IMG/VR virus record: IMGVR_UViG_3300037485_000659
Location: 1 to 30,718 of that record
Length of the DNA: 30,718 nucleotides
DNA from: a virus
Direction: 5' to 3' (one strand)
Position numbers and translations under genes: made by a program. A model generated the notes under the pieces. That model saw only the letters and a program-made list of their open reading frames with translations, was not told where the DNA came from and searched no databases. Numbering within the stretch: position 1 is the stretch's first letter; every line of letters begins with the position of its first letter. This document shows positions 14,383 through 23,500 of the stretch, piece by piece.

Positions 14383-15114
14383 TTATAGCCCAACACCATC
14401 AGACGTTATACGCATATCAGCCAGCCACGAGCCTGAGTAATCTATACTCCACTCAATCTCAGACGGCTGTTGTGTGACCGCTAAAGCCTCATCATCGCTC
14501 AACAGTGAATCACGTTTAAACTCATCTGACATATAGCCCAACGAGAACTCGAATGGTGTTCTCGCCTCGTGCCGCGTTATCCCGAAATACCGTTTGCAAT
14601 CTGCCGCCATTGATATAATTTCGCCTGCGTTTTGCCTAAACAGCATTGAGATTATGTGGAGTGCTGGCGCGTTTGATGAACTACGAACAGCAATTACCAA
14701 CCTATCTAAGTTGTCTATGAACGTCTCGTATTTTGCGCCGCGCCTGAAGTACTCATACGTTTCCGGCACGAGGCTCTCAACAGAGATGTTGATATGATTG
14801 ATGTTGGCATTCGCCAGTGCGTCAATGTCATCATCGCTCATCTGCGTCGAAAGGTTGGTCGAGAGAAACGCTTTCGGTCTCAGTTCCGGCGGTATCATTC
14901 GCATTATATCCGCAAACTGCGGATGGATCGTCGGCTCAAACCCACACGAGATGAATAACTCGTTTGCGCCTACTGCCTCGTTTCGCGCAACGTCCAACAC
15001 TCGCGCAAACGTATCAAACGACATTTCTGGAGTCGGTTGGATGTTTGCCCAATCGTTAGAGCAAAATGGACATCGTAGGTTGCAATTACCGGTTATATCG
15101 CACATCATATTCAT
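14383..15114 (-). CDS. Radical SAM enzyme without a visible SPASM domain
   Basis: A 243-residue protein with the [4Fe-4S] motif CNLRCPFC (Cys 11, 15, 18), followed by radical SAM barrel features: GANELFISCGFEPTIHPQF (GGE-like region), AFLSTNLS and INISVESLVPETYEYFRRG. It resembles MoaA/SPASM-type cores used for peptide or sugar modification. The protein ends RITSDGVGL soon after a 'RI.SDG' segment that in SPASM relatives precedes further cysteines, so an auxiliary cluster domain is absent or lost. The ATG at 15114 overlaps the previous stop as ATGA; a GTG at 15132 is possible. It forms a cassette with the methyltransferase and glycosyltransferase genes. The substrate is unknown. Confidence 0.85.
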   Translation of the reverse strand: MNMMCDITGNCNLRCPFCSNDWANIQPTPEMSFDTFARVLDVARNEAVGANELFISCGFEPTIHPQFADIMRMIPPELRPKAFLSTNLSTQMSDDDIDALANANINHINISVESLVPETYEYFRRGAKYETFIDNLDRLVIAVRSSSNAPALHIISMLFRQNAGEIISMAADCKRYFGITRHEARTPFEFSLGYMSDEFKRDSLLSDDEALAVTQQPSEIEWSIDYSGSWLADMRITSDGVGL

Positions 15115-15698
15115 AGACTGACCAATCCACACCCTGGATCGCTGCCGGAGTCGGTATACATAGCCACGTGATGGTTTTGTTTTATCTCATCCCACAGCCT
15201 CGGAACTTCGCACCAGCCTGGCATGTCGCAGTTTACGTCGTGCATTCCGATCATTCCGCCCGCCCGAACCATTGCGCTGTAGTTATCCCAGTCGGGCTTA
15301 CACACATCATACATGTGGCCGCCGTCGATGAATAACCAATCGTATTCAGTAGAGACACTGCGGACAGCATTGATTGTCGCTTCGTCTCGCGAGTCTCCGT
15401 TTATGAGTTTTAGCGTGTGTTTGCGTTCGGTGGCATAACGGTTCCATTCTGATATTGTTTTGCGCGGAGTCACCCAGTCTGGATTCAGTGACAAATTGAC
15501 CGAAACAATCAACGAGCCAGCCGGAGCGTGTTTCATCCATTGGTACAGCGTCCCGCCGAGGTATGAGCCTATTTCCAGTATGCGCGTCGGTTGCAGTCGG
15601 TCGAATTGCTGTATGAGCGACTCTAACGCAAACTGGCTCATTGATGATGGATTCACAGTCACCGAATCATCCATAAACTGTGTTATAGGTTCAGTCAT
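15111..15698 (-). CDS. Class I SAM-dependent methyltransferase (Methyltransf_24-like)
   Basis: A 195-residue Rossmann-fold enzyme. Motif I is RILEIGSYLGGT (about 39-50), the acidic-loop region follows SLIVSVNLS, then INGDSRDEATI and the strand YDWLFIDGGHMYDVCKPDW. GGMIGMHDVNC provides the late motif. 'FIDG.H.Y..v..D' and 'GG.i..HD' are typical of Methyltransf_24 / cephalosporin-hydroxylase-like proteins in sugar and natural-product modification clusters. GGAGGAG lies 7 nt before the ATG at 15698, which overlaps the glycosyltransferase stop (ATGA). It probably methylates a glycan made or transferred by the upstream enzyme; this link is inferred from gene order. It ends in GCGLVSL. Confidence 0.85.
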   Translation of the reverse strand: MTEPITQFMDDSVTVNPSSMSQFALESLIQQFDRLQPTRILEIGSYLGGTLYQWMKHAPAGSLIVSVNLSLNPDWVTPRKTISEWNRYATERKHTLKLINGDSRDEATINAVRSVSTEYDWLFIDGGHMYDVCKPDWDNYSAMVRAGGMIGMHDVNCDMPGWCEVPRLWDEIKQNHHVAMYTDSGSDPGCGLVSL

Positions 15699-18600
15699 AT
15701 CGCCACTCCTCCAAGCATCAGTTTGGCATACTGTGCGCCTAGTTTGTTCCAATCATAGCGGTCAGCGGTCGCCAGCCCTGCGGCTATCAGCCGTTTGTGT
15801 TGCTGTTTGTTTTTCGTGAGCCATTGCACGTGTTCAGCGATTGCCTCAACATCACGGAACGGAGCAATTAAGCAGTTTACATCATATTTCGCATACTGTT
15901 CTTTCCCCGGAAAGTCGCTCAGAACTACGAGCGTTCCGCAGGCCATCGCCTCTATTGGTGTCATTGCGAAGCCGTCGGAGTCTGAGGCATAAACGTATAT
16001 ATCGTGGTCTGCATAGACTGCCGCCACCTCAGCCGTGGTCTGGGGTCTGTAGTGCGTATCAGCCCACTGGCATTCGCGAGCGTATCGGTGGAAGCAATTG
16101 ACCACCGCACCCGGTATCAGTTTCCGAATAGCCGCCGCAATTGCTGGATTGTCCGGCCCTTTGTGACCGTCCGCACCATACATCAGCACCCGTGGCAGTT
16201 TGCCCATTTTACGTGGCATATATGGGTACATCTCGCGGTATAGCCCAACGTCGACTATATGAGACTCGCGCCCCATCGCCGCTAGCCTGTCGTGTAAATG
16301 CTGCCCAATAGTGATGATCTCGAAGTCTTTATCTTGGTAACTGTCAAGTGCTTTCCTCGCCGTCAGCCCGCAAGAAGCCGCCATACAGTCTTCGATCTGC
16401 TGCACAAAATAATACCGTTTCGCCGCGTTGATCGCTTTCGCCTCTTTGAGCGTGTCGCATCTGGTAGCGACAACGATCTCAGCCTCGTGGAGTTCGTGAA
16501 TCGGTCGAATGGGGAATTGTGGGAAGTCTTTGTCTGGATCGGTGTCCATCTTTCGCACAAACACCTCAGCATGCACTCCACAGATGGACAGTTGCCGCGC
16601 CAGTGCCGCCACTACTCTATTCCCGCCACCCGCCGACTGGAAGTCTGGCAGAATGAATGCAATTCGTGTGCGTGATAGATGGTTGCGGTATGTATTCCAC
16701 TCGCGCTCGAATATCTCACAACTGGCCTTGCGCATCGCTAACACCCGCAATCGATCGCCCTTGTTGGCTTTGACAACCGCGTGGCTGGAATGCGTCAGCA
16801 CGGCATCTGGCACATACCAAACCTCTGAGCCTGTTTTAGCCGACAGCCGCATACCGTATTCTAAATCCTCGCACCCAAACAAATAACGCTCATCGAATAG
16901 CCCCATTTCGGCCTCGACCGATACGCGGAGACAGTAGACCGCACCACAAACGGTATGAACCTTTCGGTAGTCGTTAAATTGTGGATCGTTCGTGGTGCAA
17001 TTGCGGCCTAGTGAGCATTGATCTACGCCGTTTGGCTGCATATCAAACCCACATGTTTCAATGTCTCCATTGTCATACAGCAATTTCGGACCACACAAAC
17101 CACACTCCGGCCTCGCCTCCATCCATCGCATCAGATGATTAAGCCATTGCGGATCGTGAGCTGCCACGTCTTGATTATACAGTATGTGGTAGTCGCAGTC
17201 GGTTAGTTTCTCCATCCCGCGGTTGACCGCCTCGGAGAAGCCCACCGGAGAGTCAAACCGAATGACCGCCGTTTCATCACGTAGCATCTTCAGCGTTTGT
17301 GCGTCAGTGCTCGCGTTGTCCACTATCTGTATATGGATAGTTCCCGCGTAGTCAGTCTCGCGCAGTTTGCGGAGACATCTCTCTAGCAGGATCGGAGCGT
17401 TGAACACAGGTATAATTATGCCGACGGCTGGCCAGACCGACGGGTCAGGTAGATTCAACTCAGCTTTCGGAATGCGCCAGCCCATACGAGCTAGAAAAGC
17501 GTCACGGTTATCATTGAGTTTGACTACAGCCTCGCGCCGTGGCGGCCTCTTCTCCGCCCTAACTCTGGCTATCTCTGCAATAGCCGCGAGTCGGCTCTCC
17601 CGCGTGTGTTTATGTCGCACAACTCCACCTATCACCCGCGTTCGCGCGTGGCGTGCGCGCGTCTGCTGCACTTCCTCGGCTATCTCTACGCCCTCCGGCA
17701 GTTGTTCATCACATCTCATAAGCGCGGCTGCCGCCCTGGCAGCACACCCCCCATCTGTGTAGGTATAGCATCGGCCAATAGCTGTCCGCCGAGCCTCTCT
17801 ATATTTTGCATCGTCCTTAATTGCGGTCTGGACAGTCGCTAACAGTTCAGCCGGAGTGTGACAGACAGCCCCTAAGTTAAGCCGCTCGTTATACATCCCG
17901 CCGTATTCAGACGGCTTGTAAGATTTGCTCATCACCGGCACAACTGGTCGGTCAAGCGAAGCAAACTCGAATATAGCCGATGTCGCATCAGCCACCATCA
18001 TATCAGCACGCTCGAATACCTCAGCCAACGAATAGACGGTCTCAATGCCCATCGCCTCGTATATCGGAGCCAGCTCTCTGATGATCGACGGATGCCCGTG
18101 CCCTAGCAGTGTGTAGTGTTGCGATAACTCGCGCACAGCCTCGCGGTACTCGTCAAACGCTGTGAATGTGTTTGGAGACACAAAGCAACGCCAATGCCAC
18201 GCCAGCGCAATCGTAGGGCGTTTGGGGATAGGTCTATGCTTTGCCGTCTGCCACTTGTCGAGCTTTGGACAGCCGATGACCTCAACATGTATTGATGGAT
18301 TCCCCACGCGCTCGAGAGCCGCTATGGTCTCGTTACTGGAAAGAATGAGTTTAGTATTCTGCCGGTTGCGGTTCGTGCCTGGGTAGCCCTCATACGAATG
18401 TTTCGCGTCGAAAACGAATCCCACGCCGTGCATTAGAATTGCGTTTGGTCTGCCTGTGCGGTCTAGCCACGCCGGATCACGGTGACCAGCTACGACCGTT
18501 AGGTGTTTGGCAGTCTTGAGAGCATTGAGCATGTGCGATGATGTTTTGTGGAGTGTTGCCTCAATGCCGTGATGATGAAGATATTCGGCGTTTGCTTCGA

Positions 18601-18724
18601 TAGCGTGGAATTGACCGCGTGATGTTTCGGGGATGGAGTGCCAGACCGGAGCCATGTGGTCGATATAATGGTTCCTGCCTATTTTGGCATTATGCCCCTC
18701 GACCACGACAAAATCAATCATCAT
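15695..18724 (-). CDS. Three-domain glycosyltransferase (GT-B + GT2 + GT4)
   Basis: A 1009-residue multi-domain enzyme. Residues 1-345 resemble a CDP-glycerol glycerophosphotransferase/GT-B fold (NAILMHGVGF, KLILSSNE, VEVIGCPKLDKW, LGHGHPSI, MMVADATSAIFEFASLDRPVV). About 431-655 is a GT2 domain (VGIIIPVFNAP, IQIVDNAST, FSEAVNRGM, YHILYNQDV, FGCEDLEYGMRL). About 685-1009 is a GT4-like GT-B domain (RIAFILPDFQSAGGGNRVV, VLMYGADGHKGP, IYVYASDSDGFAMTPIEAMA). It could assemble a short glycan in one polypeptide. With no host-like glycan operon around, virion proteins (the capsid gene lies next to it) or host surface polymers are the likely acceptors. The start has only a weak GGGGG site; ATG 18721 is an alternative. 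Confidence 0.9.
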   Translation of the reverse strand: MMIDFVVVEGHNAKIGRNHYIDHMAPVWHSIPETSRGQFHAIEANAEYLHHHGIEATLHKTSSHMLNALKTAKHLTVVAGHRDPAWLDRTGRPNAILMHGVGFVFDAKHSYEGYPGTNRNRQNTKLILSSNETIAALERVGNPSIHVEVIGCPKLDKWQTAKHRPIPKRPTIALAWHWRCFVSPNTFTAFDEYREAVRELSQHYTLLGHGHPSIIRELAPIYEAMGIETVYSLAEVFERADMMVADATSAIFEFASLDRPVVPVMSKSYKPSEYGGMYNERLNLGAVCHTPAELLATVQTAIKDDAKYREARRTAIGRCYTYTDGGCAARAAAALMRCDEQLPEGVEIAEEVQQTRARHARTRVIGGVVRHKHTRESRLAAIAEIARVRAEKRPPRREAVVKLNDNRDAFLARMGWRIPKAELNLPDPSVWPAVGIIIPVFNAPILLERCLRKLRETDYAGTIHIQIVDNASTDAQTLKMLRDETAVIRFDSPVGFSEAVNRGMEKLTDCDYHILYNQDVAAHDPQWLNHLMRWMEARPECGLCGPKLLYDNGDIETCGFDMQPNGVDQCSLGRNCTTNDPQFNDYRKVHTVCGAVYCLRVSVEAEMGLFDERYLFGCEDLEYGMRLSAKTGSEVWYVPDAVLTHSSHAVVKANKGDRLRVLAMRKASCEIFEREWNTYRNHLSRTRIAFILPDFQSAGGGNRVVAALARQLSICGVHAEVFVRKMDTDPDKDFPQFPIRPIHELHEAEIVVATRCDTLKEAKAINAAKRYYFVQQIEDCMAASCGLTARKALDSYQDKDFEIITIGQHLHDRLAAMGRESHIVDVGLYREMYPYMPRKMGKLPRVLMYGADGHKGPDNPAIAAAIRKLIPGAVVNCFHRYARECQWADTHYRPQTTAEVAAVYADHDIYVYASDSDGFAMTPIEAMACGTLVVLSDFPGKEQYAKYDVNCLIAPFRDVEAIAEHVQWLTKNKQQHKRLIAAGLATADRYDWNKLGAQYAKLMLGGVAI

Positions 18725-18739
18725 GCCCCCGTATAGTTA

Positions 18740-18773
18740 GCAGCCGGAGAGGAGGTGTGAACTCTCCGGCTGC
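18740..18773 (-). promoter_or_regulatory. 12-bp perfect hairpin after the major capsid gene
   Basis: GCAGCCGGAGAG (18740-18751) and CTCTCCGGCTGC (18762-18773) are perfect reverse complements with a 10-nt loop, 13 nt after the capsid stop codon. The leftward transcript has TAACTAT after it but no U-tract. It may be an attenuator or mRNA 3'-end stabiliser separating abundant capsid mRNA from the glycosyltransferase cassette. Confidence 0.6.
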
Positions 18774-18786
18774 CGTGCGCGGTGAC

Positions 18787-19758
18787 TTAGGAACTAGCCG
18801 CCACTGCGTTTCTGTGAGTCAGAGCGACGATACGAACATTCTTCTGTTCGTATACTCTCGCCCAGTTGGCAGCAAGAGCCAACTCTACGTTAGTTGGTGA
18901 GGAAAGCACACAGGAGCTATCCTGCCACGCCACGCCACGCGGATGCAGAATGAACTGCTTCCTATTGGTGAGCCACGTGTCGCCAGCGAGCGTGTCCCGT
19001 GCGGTCTCGGTGGCGTTGAGCGGATTGCCCTCGCCGTAGCCGACAGCACCAGCCCCGAACAGATACGTAGTGTAAACGCCATTAGTAACAGGGCAGCTAT
19101 CATCCTCGACAATTCGCCGACCGAGGAATGACTTGATAGACGCCACGCCCTGAGAGTCAGGAACGTAGTCAATCAGGTCGAGTTTGGTAAGAAGCGTTAC
19201 GGTCGCACTATGCGCCATAATCGCCGTGAGTGAATCTTTGTTGTCGCCGAGCAACTGCGCAGCGTCGAGAACAGCCTCAGCGTCGATCACTGCGGCAGTG
19301 GTCGCCTCCTCGGAGATGTCCAGCACACCGCCGGACATTGAGCCAGCGTTGAAGATGCCCTCAAGAGTCTTGAGTAAAGCATCCTGCATCCTGCGTGCCC
19401 AGTAGCCGCCGAGCAGTTTGCCGATAGCCGCCATCGGATCGTCACCGGCGAGAATCGCCGCCAGATCGTTTGTGCCGAATGCACGGCCGCGCTGCAGGAT
19501 GATCGCTTTGTCCTGCGCCGTGTCGATCTTACCGACGGTAAGCGAGCCAGCGTCAGAAAGCACTTCATCCGCGCCTGCCAAGTCCTGCCAGAACGGCATG
19601 TTGACAATGCGCCCGCCACTGGAAGCCAGCACGTTGAGAGCCGGATTAGCCTGGATGATGCCAGAGCTAAACAGGTTAGACTGAGCAGCCGTCTGCTCGA
19701 TCACGTAAGGGTTGAATACCTCAGGGACTATAACGTCCGTTATTTTAGTAACAGCCAT
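18787..19758 (-). CDS. Major capsid protein (HK97-fold)
   Basis: A 323-residue capsid protein. The start AVTKITDVIVPEVFNPYVIE, then LASSGGRIVNMPFWQDL and VLSDAGSLTVGKI, and later DDPMAAIGKLLGGYWARRMQDA, match, from memory, a large family of phage coat proteins (SPP1 gp13-like, HK97 fold) common in Firmicutes phages. The second half has LTAIMAHSATVTLLTKLDLIDYVP, the P-domain region, and a DTLAGDTWLTNRKQFILHPRG segment typical of this family. It forms the icosahedral shell. AGGAG lies upstream of the ATG. The scaffold gene directly precedes it. A perfect hairpin follows, then the accessory enzyme cassette. Confidence 0.93.
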   Translation of the reverse strand: MAVTKITDVIVPEVFNPYVIEQTAAQSNLFSSGIIQANPALNVLASSGGRIVNMPFWQDLAGADEVLSDAGSLTVGKIDTAQDKAIILQRGRAFGTNDLAAILAGDDPMAAIGKLLGGYWARRMQDALLKTLEGIFNAGSMSGGVLDISEEATTAAVIDAEAVLDAAQLLGDNKDSLTAIMAHSATVTLLTKLDLIDYVPDSQGVASIKSFLGRRIVEDDSCPVTNGVYTTYLFGAGAVGYGEGNPLNATETARDTLAGDTWLTNRKQFILHPRGVAWQDSSCVLSSPTNVELALAANWARVYEQKNVRIVALTHRNAVAASS

Positions 19759-19769
19759 TTGATTTACTC

Positions 19770-20444
19770 CTATTTTGCCGCCTGTGCGGCCTCAGCTTTG
19801 AGGCTTTTGGCCTGTTCAGGGTCGGTTTGTGTTATCTCGCCCTGTCGGGTGAGGTTGAATGTCTCTTTACGCCACGGATTGATAACGCCCTGCCCGTTGC
19901 CGGACGTTTTAGGAGGTTGGCCACCTCCCGCTTTCTTGAACCGCTCCTCAACTTGCGACGTTACCGCCGCGTTGAGTTTGTCAGTCCATATCTGAGTGAT
20001 TGCCGCTAAATTGCCCTCGGTCTGCTCAGAGTCATCAGCAACAACGAATGATACGAGTTCGGTTGGCAGTCCCTTAGTCATCAGCGTTTGCAGCGCTGAT
20101 GACTTCAGCGATTCCCTCGTTTTCTCATATTCCATGCGTGAGAGTTTGTCCTCCATCTCACGAAGCCGCTTGTCGCGTTCATCCTCCGCCGGGTGGCGTT
20201 TGGCATACTCAGCCTGAACTAATTTAGGCAGACTATTGGCCTTCCAGGAATCAATCACCGCAGTTATACCACGATCAATATATGGTTGTGCGATCGCTAT
20301 TCCCTCAGAGGTCTCCAGAAACGCCCTGACGGTGTCTCCGTTTACCTCTGCCGTGGTCAGTCCCAATGTTTCGCGAATCTCACCAATGACCTCTACATTA
20401 GCGATATTCTCTGCCAGAAATTGTTTCACATCTTCAGGTAACAT
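19770..20444 (-). CDS. Capsid scaffolding protein (DUF4355-like)
   Basis: A 224-residue, charged, largely coiled-coil protein (DERDKRLREMEDKLSRMEYE at about 92-111) with a flexible Gly/Pro segment (GGGQPPKTSGNGQG) and a C-terminus INPWRKETFNLTRQGEITQT. 'NP..KETFNLT.QG....DPE.A..L' is the closing signature of DUF4355-type scaffolds in SPP1-like phages. Scaffold guides capsid subunits into the prohead and then leaves. GAGGAG lies 8 nt before the start. It sits right before the capsid gene as in most siphoviruses. No protease gene is seen nearby, so scaffold may exit intact. Confidence 0.88.
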   Translation of the reverse strand: MLPEDVKQFLAENIANVEVIGEIRETLGLTTAEVNGDTVRAFLETSEGIAIAQPYIDRGITAVIDSWKANSLPKLVQAEYAKRHPAEDERDKRLREMEDKLSRMEYEKTRESLKSSALQTLMTKGLPTELVSFVVADDSEQTEGNLAAITQIWTDKLNAAVTSQVEERFKKAGGGQPPKTSGNGQGVINPWRKETFNLTRQGEITQTDPEQAKSLKAEAAQAAK

Positions 20445-20514
20445 TTTCTAATCTCCTCTAGCCTGTCGGTGCATATTGCCCCGATAGTCTATATCTACTA
20501 TAGCACGTTCTGTG

Positions 20515-23500
20515 CTATTCGACCACAACTGTTCCGGGAATGTCCTCGACTGTGGCATATCCCGTGATGATCTCAGGTATCGTGACCGCGCCGCGTGTCC
20601 AGCTTATCGAATATGGTATACGCCCAAGCGGCAGGTCGAGAGTCTCCGCGCCGGTCATATCCCACGTAACGATTAGCGTCCCCGGCGTTTCCTCTGTTGC
20701 CGTTGCGGCGAAGTCTACGCCGTCCATATTGATGACCGGTGTGTCAGTCGCCACGTTGAATGTGGAGTTGTCAGTGATAGTAACTATCATCTGGGTCGTT
20801 GCCGCCGTGTAGGTCGCACCACGCAGTATGCTGATGTTTCCAACGGCATTCACCGGTGATATGATCGTGACATCCATATCGCCGAGTTCGGCTTTGATCG
20901 CCGACGCAATAGCCGGTATATCTTCCTCCGTCAGTGCGCCGGTGGCGGCCACCACGGCCTCAGCAATAGCAGTGATAGCCTCATCGCTCATAGAGTCTGC
21001 CACGCTATCCATTTTACCGCCGACAAGTGCCGCCGGTATGCGAGTCTGGATGTTGTCGGTGTCAGCCTGCACTGTGACTATCTTGTTACTAATAGCCGTC
21101 AGTTGGCTGTCGTATTCGTCCGGCTGTGCAGCCGTCTTCGCCGCATCATAAGCAGCCGAAAGCGTAAAGCCTTCTTTGTCGGTGACTCCTGCTATGGTGT
21201 CGGTAGTCACCACATAGTCAGCAGCCGCCAGTGTTCGCGCCGTGAACTCTGTATTGGTTGGCACGTCTGCAACTGCCGTCGTTAGCGCGTCCAGTTCAGC
21301 GTCAACGCTGCCCGCCGCCGGAGTGCCTGCGGTAGGCGCGAGCTTCATCGCGTCGCGTGTCTGTTGCGCCGTCAGTCCACCGCCGCCACCTGCCGACTCC
21401 GCAGCAGTCTGGATAGTTACGAGCGTTTCATCAGTCCACCCTGCGCCCTTGATCTCCGTGAGCGTCGCCTCAAGGGCTGTAGCGTCCAAATGAGCGTCGA
21501 TACTGCCAGCGTTCGGTGTGCCGGATGTCGGCGCGAGCTTCATTGCATCTCGTGTCTGCTGTGCGGTTAATCCGCTTCCGCCGCCTGCCGCCTCAGCAGC
21601 AGACTGAATTGTAACAAGTGTCTCATCTGCCCACCCTGCGCCTTTGATGGCCGTGAGCGTCGCCTCAAGAGCTGTAGCGTCCTTTATAGCTTCTGCGCTA
21701 TCTGTTGTGTTGTCGTATGTCGTGCCTGTGCTGATGTCCGTCGGAGTGAGAGCGTTCGCTTTTGCAGCTAATGCCCTGATCGCACCCAGCACTGTGTTGA
21801 TCCCCGTTCCCGTCCACGCGCCTAACCTGCCGATCAGAGTTTGGCTGGTCGCCTCTAATGCTACCGCGCCCGTGAGATAGCCAGCTTTTGTCGCCGTCCA
21901 GTCGGTAGCTAGGGCAGCCCCGTCAGTGCCACGCATAGCCTCAGTATAGCCCGCAGCAATGATGTAGTAATCGTCGGCCGCGACAGGTGTGAAGCTGAAT
22001 GCCCGATCTACCACAACAGTGTTACTGGATGCCGTGCAGGATGCTATGCGCCTGACCTCATAGTGGTCATCGGTTTTGTCCTCGACCATAATTAGCGCAC
22101 CCATCATCGAGTCATCACCAATGATGTCACCGTCTACTACGATCGTACTTGCATCTGAGGCGGAGACCACATTACCCTGCATAATAAATTGATGTGCAAG
22201 CGTGTAGCCCAGTGTATCTTCGTCGTGTCCTGTGTGGCTGCGGTTCCATACTGCTTGCTGAATCGCGTCAGCGGTCAACCCTGCCTGAGTCTGTGCCACA
22301 GTCCGAATCTCTACAAAGTCGATTCGTAGTCGGTCATTAGTTGTGGTAGATGTAGAAGTGAATCGTATAATCATCGCGCCCGTGGCAGGGTTAATCATAT
22401 TAGTCGCCATCGCGTAAACGCGGTTCTGGTCTTGTGAAGCGTTGCTTGTAGCGTTGCCGTCAAAGTCGGTTGTCGTGTTAGATAGCTGGACAAACGCGGT
22501 AGTAGTGTAATCATACGCCCACACATGCACGTTACGTGCGCTAGAACTGGCGTTAAAGCGTCCATTGACTGTTACACTCGACGGTACGCGCCCCAGAGCA
22601 GATGTGAACCCTAGTTGCACATCTAATCCGAACCCGTTTCCATCAGCACCAGACGCAGGTCCCGTGTTGTAGTAGGTTGTCGTAGTGGTGGTCACACCAT
22701 CGTCAACGAGTGTATCTGAGTAGTCGCCCTCAGTCGATCCGACCGTTTTGGTTGTCTCGGTGTTGCTGCCAGCATAATACCCAATAGGATTGCTCACAGC
22801 AATCGCATCCCGAATCAGTTGTAGCCCATCAGTCGCAGGATCGAAGTCCGACGTGTTGCCGTTAGCCAGCAGACGCGAGAGAATAGTGTTGTCGGCTACC
22901 TCAGTTGTCATATCGGCAGCAGCCGTGGCGGTCTTGGCTAGGTGGTCAAGATTGAGTTCATCGAGAACTTTACGAACTGCCAGTGCAATGATGTTTGTTG
23001 CGTATGCAGTGCTACCAATATCTGCAGCTAATGTGGCGTTATCTATTGCAGCATTAGCAATAGCAGCAGCTGTTATTGCACCAGCAGCAAATGATGTTGA
23101 TGCAATGCCTCCCGACGCAACAGAACCTACAGCACCACTTACGGAACCAACAGAGCCTACTACGTTACCTGCAACGCTTCCTACTGCACCAGTTACAGAA
23201 GCGATAGTAACATCAGATGCTACCTTCGCATCTGTTATCGCGTTATCGTTAATCGCCGTTGCGGTTATTGCGTTAGCAGTTATCGTCTTAACGTTTACGT
23301 CTACGTCATCTGCTACTGCAGCGTTGGTTATCGCATTAGCAGCGAATGATGTGGAGGCGATACCTCCTGATGCAATAGACCCTACTGCACCTGTAACCGA
23401 CGCAATGGTAACATCTGATGCCACTTTCGCGTCAGTTATTGCATCAGCTGCAATTGCCGTAGCAGTGATCGCATTAGCAGCGATCGTAGTTACGTTGACA

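Noticed and set aside
20500-20518. 7-bp hairpin ATAGCAC/GTGCTAT at the end of the fibre-like gene
   Set aside because: The stem is short, overlaps the stop codon and has no U-tract, so it is too weak to call a terminator.
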